Shown: positions 57,918-64,000 of the stretch, piece by piece
How the letters are laid out: every line of letters begins with the position of its first letter
Position numbering within the stretch: the stretch's first letter is position 1
NCBI GenBank assembly: GCA_025403435.1
Contig: CM046339.1
Location: 6,594,981 to 6,658,980 of the forward strand
DNA: 64,000 bases
Direction of reading: 5' to 3'
Source of the DNA: Artocarpus heterophyllus
Lineage: Eukaryota; Streptophyta; Magnoliopsida; Rosales; Moraceae
The notes under the pieces: generated by a model
What the model saw: the letters and a program-made list of their open reading frames with translations, nothing else
Told to the model about the DNA's origin: nothing
Databases searched by the model: none
Position numbers and translations under genes: made by a program

Positions 57918-58494
57918 AAACTGAGGAAAAGAAAATGATGGAAAGTAAGGATAGTGAAAAGATAGATTTTGTCAGCGAAACGTCTAAGATGGTAAAATTG
58001 ATATGTAAGAGAATTAAGACAGCTTAGAGTCAACAAAAAAGCTATGTCAACAAAAGAAGAAGTCCCATGAATTTGTTGTAGTGGATTCAGTATTCTTAAA
58101 GGTTGCACTGATGAAAGGAGTTGTGAGGTTTGTAAAGCAGGGCAAGGAGAGCGCTAGGTTCATAGGACCGTATGAAATTGTAAAGCAAATTGGCAAGGTA
58201 ACTTATCAATCGACTCTGCCACTAGAGATGTCATCTGTCCATGATGTGTTCCATGTGTCTATGCTTAAAAAGTATGTCTCGAATCCTACGCATGTGATAA
58301 AGCCACAAGTGATTGATATTCGAGAAGATCTCAGCTATGAAGAGAAGCCGGTCGAGATTTTAGATTGAAAAAGTAAGACTTTAAGGAATAAAGAAATTCC
58401 TTTGGTCAAAGTTTTATGGTAAAATCACTAGGTAGAAGAGGCAACATGGAAACATAAAGACGATATGATAAAAAAGTACCCTTATTTATTTTAA
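57918..58494 (+). pseudogene. Tekay-2 integrase end and chromodomain-like tail
   Basis: Resumes after Copia-3. 58081-58368 has VFLKVALMKGVVRF, ARFIGPYEIVKQIGKVTYQ, VFHVSMLKKYVSNPTHVI and IREDLSYEEKPVEILD, the integrase C-terminal block of chromoviruses. A stop follows. The remaining tail to TAA at 58492 corresponds to the chromodomain-like end of Tekay-1 (LVKVLW, EEATW) with stops. Confidence 0.9.
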
Positions 58495-58530
58495 GTTTTG
58501 AGGACAAAACTTTTATAAGGTGAGGAGGAT

Positions 58531-60892
58531 TGTAACGCCTACGGTTTTCTTTAATGGATGATACATGACGTTTAACGACTTTATGTGACATTTTCATGAA
58601 ATTATGTTATTAATCATTGTCGCTTTGTTTAGTAATGTCACATTTGACAACCATGAGGGATTGATGTGTTTGGAATATTTATGTGAAAAATGATAACAAA
58701 CATTATGAATTTAATTTTTATAATTTAATATTATAATTGTCATTTGTCTATTTTTGCTATTTATTGATTCATTGATTGATTATTCATTTATTTACCACAT
58801 GTATGTGTGTGTGTATATATATTGCCAATTATTATCACTAACATAACATGCTAGATCCTGTTGTTTACAATCATACAAGTCCATATGTTGCATATATATA
58901 CATAAATATATATAAATAAAGATGATTATATTCAAAGCAAGTGTTAAAAAAAGTAACTATATATATAATAATAATTAAGTATACATACATATATATATTA
59001 GTGGCAGGTAAATATATGTGGGGCTATAATAGCATAATATATAATAATACTTTGGAAGCTATTATTACATGGTATGTTTTATTATGTATATATATGTGTG
59101 TGTATATTGGGTAATTTGAGTTACCATGCAACAATAGAAAAGGAAATATGCCTAAAATATATTACAATGAGTGCTCATATATATAATGACTTACAAGTAG
59201 TGCTTCATGCACTATATGTGAATAATTGTAACTACTTGATGAAGTGCTTCGACGCTTCCTTAAAAATAATAATAAATAAATAGATCATCTCTATTACAGA
59301 GATTATTCACATACCACTTTGAGCATATAATACCTTTCAATTATATGCCTTCCTCTGGCTGGCGCAGTGGGCTTCTTCTACACACAATAGGAGATTGGGT
59401 GAGGGAGGGCTAGAGCAGACTAAAAAACATTAGGTGTTTCAAGCTTTGGGCAACTAGAGATTTTGGGTCGTCGAGGGACAATGCCCCATCGAAGAGGGTG
59501 TTTGGCGGAGTTCGTGGGACAGAGGGCAGAGGTTTCTAGATCCTTTGATGGCTTAGGGCTCTTTCTCTACTTGGAGGGATGGGCATCCATATGGCACCCA
59601 TGGCTAGTTTGGCGTCAGGCGGCAGCAGTCATGCACCAATGAAGACTCACTCCTTGGCTCTATTTGTAGTAGTTGTTTCCAGTGCTCCCCATTCATGGTG
59701 GTCGATTGACTCCAATGACTTTTGCTATGCTCATATTCTAGTTTTATGCTGTAATATAAAGACAGTTTTGTCTTCGGCTTGTGGTTTTAGTTTTATGGTT
59801 GTTTTCCCAGTTTGTAATAACGGGAGTTGCCTTTCCATTCTTTGGCTTTGTCTTAACTCCAACCCACTTGATTTTGTGCTCTATGGTGCTGCTGTAGGTA
59901 ATTGTTATAATATAGGTCTTATACTCTCGATTGATCAGAATTCTCTGTCGATTGTATTAGATTTGTTGAACAAGCCAAAGTGCTCTATTGTCCTTATTGG
60001 TAGAAGTTTAATTCCCTTGAACATTTTACCAGAATTTACTATTGGAGTCGGTTTGGGATCAAGATTACGTATTCCTGTGTAAGTTGGTCACTTTCATCAA
60101 TATTGGTATATGTATTTTGTTGAGTCGTAATACAACTACCCATTCAAAAAATTTATATGCCTTCCTCCTTGTACATCAGTGTAAGAAGTACAAACAAATA
60201 TTTTGTTTTCCCTCATTTTTTCTACTTTCTTTGTATCTTTCTTTTATTTCCCTTGCCTTTTATTCGAATCTCTTTAATTTTCTCTTCTTTCTCTCATCTG
60301 GCTGCAAAGACTTGGAGGAGCATTAAATAAACTCAAACTTTCCTAAAATTCTCAAAAAAACTAGAAAAGGCACAAGATTGAAGTAAGAATTTACCTAGAT
60401 ATAATATGTATTTCATATTATCTATGGATTCTGACTTTTATAACTTTGTCCACAAATTTCTGTTCTCTGTAAAAATTTAATATGATGTTTATATGTGTAT
60501 TAGATGCTATTTTTAAAACTTTCATATCATTTTGTTATATTCTATGATTTGATATTGAATTTTTATTCTATGCTGCCCATGATCAAATTATTGCTAGTCA
60601 GTGATGTTTTACAAAAAGGCAAAGGAATTTGATTTTTGTTAAATTTTGTAGAAATGTATATTTATATGTTATGTTGTGATCTATTAAATTTTGTAGAAAT
60701 GTATATTTATATGTTATGTTGTGATCTAAAAATTTCCATGGTTATCCAATGGATAATTTATGAGTTCCTAAGCTTTCTTTAAGCTATGTCCTATTGCTAT
60801 CAAACTTACATGTTCTTTACTACCAATATCAAATATTTTTTATTATAGATAAATGAATTACCTTGATGACAAAACTTTTTCAACTGTTGTAC
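58531..60892 (+). repeat. Tekay-2 3' LTR, truncated by Copia-4
   Basis: Starts TGTAACGCC after the polypurine tract AAGGTGAGGAGGAT. It contains AT-rich DNA with TATATA and GTGTGT runs (58800-59110) and a GC-richer block at 59350-60060 absent from Tekay-1, then a pyrimidine-rich start region. Homology to 40915-42285 of the 5' LTR stops at 60891, where Copia-4 enters. Confidence 0.88.
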
Positions 60893-62403
60893 TGTTAGTG
60901 ATGTGCCCTAGGCAATTATGTAATGACCACATTTTGACTTTGTTGCATTTGCATTTTATTAATAAGTGGCACTTTCATTATTGTTTTTTATTCTAATTCC
61001 ATGAATAGTTAATTCTGCCTAAGGTCATCAAGTATGTGACTTGATAGTAAAACTCTTAGGTGAAAATTAAATTCTATTCTAAATTATCCCTAGTCGATCA
61101 TTATTGTTGGGATAATAATGAATGAAGACTAGTATAAAGTTTGACTGATGATTATATTTTACTAATCATGTGTATGAGATACTAAGTCAACTCATAGATA
61201 CATATTTGAGAAATGATGCATTGGATTGACCCGCTATGAGAATACTACATGGATAATTGTCATAAGTGATTCTCATCACAATAGTATTATCCTAGTCCTC
61301 TGACTCGAAATCACCATTGTTTCCTACATGACAAGTTCTATACTTTGACACATTCTAATGTTATCTTTAACAGGATGATGGAACGGATTGTTATTGGATA
61401 TAGAGTGAATCATGTGAGGAGTGTGAGTGATTAAGAAGGAATTTGTCCCTTATTTATTATGAGAAAGATATCTATGGGCCCCTCGATAAGTTAGACTGAA
61501 GAAAAATGCATGGCCATACTGGAATGAATTGATAGGGGTTATCAATATTAGTCTACTTGAGATTGAGAAATAATATGATTGAATAGTATAAGGATGACAT
61601 AAACCAAGCCTTGTGTTTAGTCAAGGTATTTAGTGATAAAAGGACTTTAATACTTATTGTATATTAGGTTATGTTAGATTATTGACATTCGCATAACTTG
61701 GGTAATCATAATGTCTTGCTAGAGGCTGCTTATGGTTTGTGGGCCAGAAATAGAATTTCAAGCCCACTACCAACGTTATATAAACCTACAAGGTTGAACA
61801 CTTAGAACAGACCAAAAATGAATTTTGAGTTTACTATGTCTAAGTTCAATGAACCTAATAATGTATAGATTCGATGTACTAGATATGTCTAGGTTTATTA
61901 AATCTGACATTGTCTAGATTCTATGAATCATATTTGAATTATAGTTTACCCTAGTTAAAATCTGACTATTTCTTGAAGTTAATATATATATATATATATA
62001 TATTTGTTGTAGTGTTTTTGGCTGATTTAGAAGAGAAAAGGCATTCTTTTATTCTTAAGGGCAAAAACATTAAAAACCCTAAAATTAGAGAGAGTCATTT
62101 AATGCAAGGAGAGGGTGCTAGCACACCAATTCGGTTTTTGAGAGAGTCTGTTCATATGGATACCTACAGAGGGCGTTGCTCTAAGTAATAATGTCTAAAT
62201 CCGATCCCAAATATGAAAAGCTCGAGTTAGGGTGCCACTGGAGTGAACCCGCTCTCTTCCTCCCAGCAATCTTACCCCTTTTGTCATCCTGGTAAGATTC
62301 TATGACTTTCTTATCAATTTAATCAAATTGCATGGATCCTGCGAGGGTTTTGTGGGAATTAATTTTGATTTTTCGCTGCTTATTTGAATCACAATATCTA
62401 ACA
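60893..62403 (+). repeat. Copia-4 5' LTR
   Basis: 1511 bp with TG/CA ends. The TATA box TATATAA at 61777-61783 sits in CAACGTTATATAAACC, followed by a leader. A (TA) run is at 61983-62002. The 3' quarter is GC-richer (62200-62290). Confidence 0.8.
61777..61783 (+). promoter_or_regulatory. Copia-4 TATA box
   Basis: GTTATATAAACC, a standard plant TATA element in mid-LTR; the transcription start is expected near 61810. Confidence 0.65.
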
Positions 62404-62414
62404 AAACCCAACAG

Positions 62415-62426
62415 TGGTATCATTGC
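62415..62426 (+). other. Copia-4 primer binding site
   Basis: TGGTATCATTGC, 11 bp after the LTR; the first eight bases match the initiator tRNA-Met complement. Confidence 0.7.
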
Positions 62427-62964
62427 AACTTGCGAATTCGATTAAATTGATTTTATATGGTTCTATGTATATGTGATATGCATGGATATGATTTATACAT
62501 TAATTAAGTTAATGTGTTTGAGGTTTTATTTGATTAAACGTTTTTACCATGTTAATTTGATTAACACATTGACTGTTTCTTGTAACCTCTTGTTGTTAAT
62601 TTGATTAATATTACAAGTTAACAAGAATCTAGTAATTTGTTTTAAGATGATTAAACGATATACTATAAATCTGGTTTCGGTTTTATTAAGGTGGTAGACT
62701 GTTAAATGTTAAACAGTGATAATTTATTTTGAACAGATTAATATATATCATAGGTTCTGTTTAATTGTTAAAAAAGAATGATCGGTTTATAACAGATCAA
62801 TAAATTTCATGAATCCATTTAATAAGTGTTAAACATGGATTAATTAATTTTATTATGTATAGATTAGGTAATCTGATTAATTAAAATTAATGGATTTAGG
62901 CAGCAACTCATTCAAACAAGTAAAGTAAATTGTTTACCTTTCAGGACCGCCACCAGGGGCGCTG
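62427..62964 (+). other. Copia-4 leader
   Basis: AT-rich untranslated sequence with no supported frame, ending in CACCAGGGGCGCTG where Tekay-3 begins. Confidence 0.6.
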
Positions 62965-64000
62965 TGTAACGCCCCAAAATTTATTTAATATTATTGTAAT
63001 ATAAAATGATGAATTAGTGTGCCATAATTAATGTTTTAACATTAATTTGATTACTTGGTTGGATTTTGAATTTTTGGTTGTTTTGTTAATTTGATGAATT
63101 CAAATGATTTCTTATTGTTTTAAAATGATGTTTTGAGTTTTAAAACATAACGATTTGTAAAATGTTAAAAATACTCCGTTTTACAAAACCGTGGGCGGCA
63201 CATGGTTTTCGTACAGTAAAACCGCCCACCGTTTCTCTCTATTTATTCTCTCTCTTCCTCCTCTCTCCTCACTCTCCCTGATCTCTCTCTCTTTCCTCTC
63301 TCCCACCCGTGAGCTCTCTCACTCTCTTTCTCTCGGCTTCTCTCATTCTCTCCCAAATTCTCTCTCAAAATTATAATCAAATTCAAATCCAAGCTTCGGG
63401 TTAGCAAGGAGGAAGCTCGAGGACGTGATTTAGCAACTGAGAACGCGGATTGAAGCTTCGATTCGAGGTTAGTTTTGAAATTTCTAAACTTTTTCAAAAT
63501 TTCCAATTTTGTGTATTTTTGAAATCTAGGTTTGTTTAAGCTTAGAAAACCGTGGATTTGAGTTAAATGAACTTAGAACAACTAGAATCTAAGCTTAGAT
63601 TGAAGAAGATTGGATCCAAGATTTTTCAATTTTCTCCCTATTTTCTCATTTTCAGATTTTTAAGATTTTTGAGTTTAAATCTTGTTTAAATAAGTCCAAA
63701 TGTGTTCTAGTATGTTTTTCTATCAACTACGATTGTTTTCTATGCATGGGATTTGACAAAAACAGGTTAGAATCAAGATTTGTGTTTTGGGGATTGAGAA
63801 ACCCGTGGCTAGATTTCTGGGTTTTCCCAGTTTGGTAGGCCGGATCACGTGTTCGGTAGGCCAGACAAGGGATCGGCAGGCCAGTGTTCTTCCGTCCGGT
63901 AGGCCGAACCTAGAAATTGTTCGACCGACCGAACTTTGCTTCCGGCAGGCTGAACTGTGCAGTTCGGCAGGCCGAAGCACGGAGTCCGGCAGGCCGACCG
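62965..64000 (+). mobile_element. Tekay-3: start of another gypsy-type LTR
   Basis: Begins TGTAACGCCCC like other Tekay-type LTRs. It contains a TATA-like TATTTATT at 63240-63247 followed by a 120-bp CT-rich stretch, then GAGGTTAGTTTTG (possible splice donor near 63468) and the GGCAGGCCGA cluster near the window end. The layout parallels Tekay-1. No second LTR or coding DNA is seen, so the lineage is tentative. Confidence 0.65.
63830..64000. repeat. GGCAGGCCGA motif cluster (Tekay-3 LTR)
   Basis: About eight copies, such as TTTGGTAGGCCGGATC, TTCGGTAGGCCAGAC, ATCGGCAGGCCAG, TTCGGCAGGCCGAAG and TCCGGCAGGCCGACC. The cluster runs off the window end. Confidence 0.92.

Larger units (their letters stand above)
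40915..60892 (+). mobile_element. Tekay-2: old Ty3/gypsy element, outermost layer
   Basis: Parts present are a 5' LTR lacking its first roughly 975 bp (40915-44103), interior (44104-48302 and 57918-58530) and 3' LTR (58531-60892, cut by Copia-4). The interior aligns throughout with Tekay-1 but is heavily mutated. Copia-3 splits the integrase region. The missing LTR start, together with Athila LTR sequence ending exactly there, suggests Athila inserted into this LTR, with the rest of Tekay-2 left of the window. Confidence 0.85.
60893..62964 (+). mobile_element. Copia-4: 5' end of a different Ty1/copia-type element
   Basis: LTR 60893-62403 (TGTTAGTGATG to TATCTAACA) is followed by a copia-type primer site and about 540 bp of leader, then cut by Tekay-3. 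The sequence is unlike Copia-1 to Copia-3. The left flank is TGTAC; the matching duplication is outside the window. No coding region is reached, so the superfamily call rests on LTR ends and primer site. Confidence 0.75.

Noticed and set aside
58800..59110. TATATA and GTGTGT runs as a promoter of a host gene
   Set aside because: They lie in the Tekay-2 3' LTR and no supported coding sequence follows.
63191..63506. Open frames in the CT-rich part of Tekay-3
   Set aside because: Low-complexity pyrimidine tract near the presumed transcription start; Ser/Leu-rich on one strand and Arg/Glu-rich on the other.

Overview
This window is repeat-only DNA from a flowering plant. It contains no cellular protein gene, tRNA or rRNA that I can support. 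The evidence for a plant is Ty1/copia, Tekay-type and Athila-type Ty3/gypsy retrotransposons and a CACTA (En/Spm) DNA transposon, with plant initiator-tRNA-Met primer sites, LTRs of 1.5-3 kb and plant-type Tnp2/DUF4218/DUF4216/Ulp1 modules. I cannot name the species.

Almost every base can be placed in one nested stack. The outermost unit appears to be an old Tekay-type gypsy element on + (Tekay-2; visible at 40915-48302 and 57918-60892). An Athila-type gypsy element on - (visible at 1-381 and 38908-40914) seems to sit in its 5' LTR. Copia-1 (-, 382-38907) sits in Athila. Copia-1 is split by a 9.2-kb CACTA transposon (4003-13243, 3-bp duplication AAA) and by Tekay-1 (+, 14942-35584, duplication AATAA). 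Tekay-1 is split in its 3' LTR by Copia-2 (-, 23531-33230, duplication CATTA), which is almost intact. Copia-3 (-, 48303-57917, duplication AAACT) sits in the integrase region of Tekay-2. Copia-4 (+, from 60893) interrupts the 3' LTR of Tekay-2 and is itself interrupted by Tekay-3 (+, from 62965), which runs off the end. Coding decay follows this order: Tekay-2, Athila and Copia-1 are wrecks, Tekay-1 is broken mainly by point nonsense, and Copia-2 has one visible frameshift.

The CACTA element has two gene blocks on -. A Tnp2 transposase gene (12552-9390) is followed by a second gene with a plant transposase-type N-terminus, a DUF8039-like block and a Ulp1 cysteine-protease domain (about 7219-4800). 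Three clusters of the same GTCGTGG palindromes lie at the left end, between the two genes and at the right end, which suggests two fused elements or a repeat cluster reused as a promoter.

The least explained signal is a short near-palindrome, TTCGGCAGGCCGAA (reverse complement TTCGGCCTGCCGAA). It occurs in clusters at fixed sites in both Ty1/copia and Ty3/gypsy elements, and the clusters change length and spacer content faster than the DNA around them. Other signals are stem-loops with a CCTA loop in the copia leader RNA, a leader intron predicted in two diverged Tekay copies, and a 29-G run in a roughly 480-bp G-rich tract inside the CACTA element.
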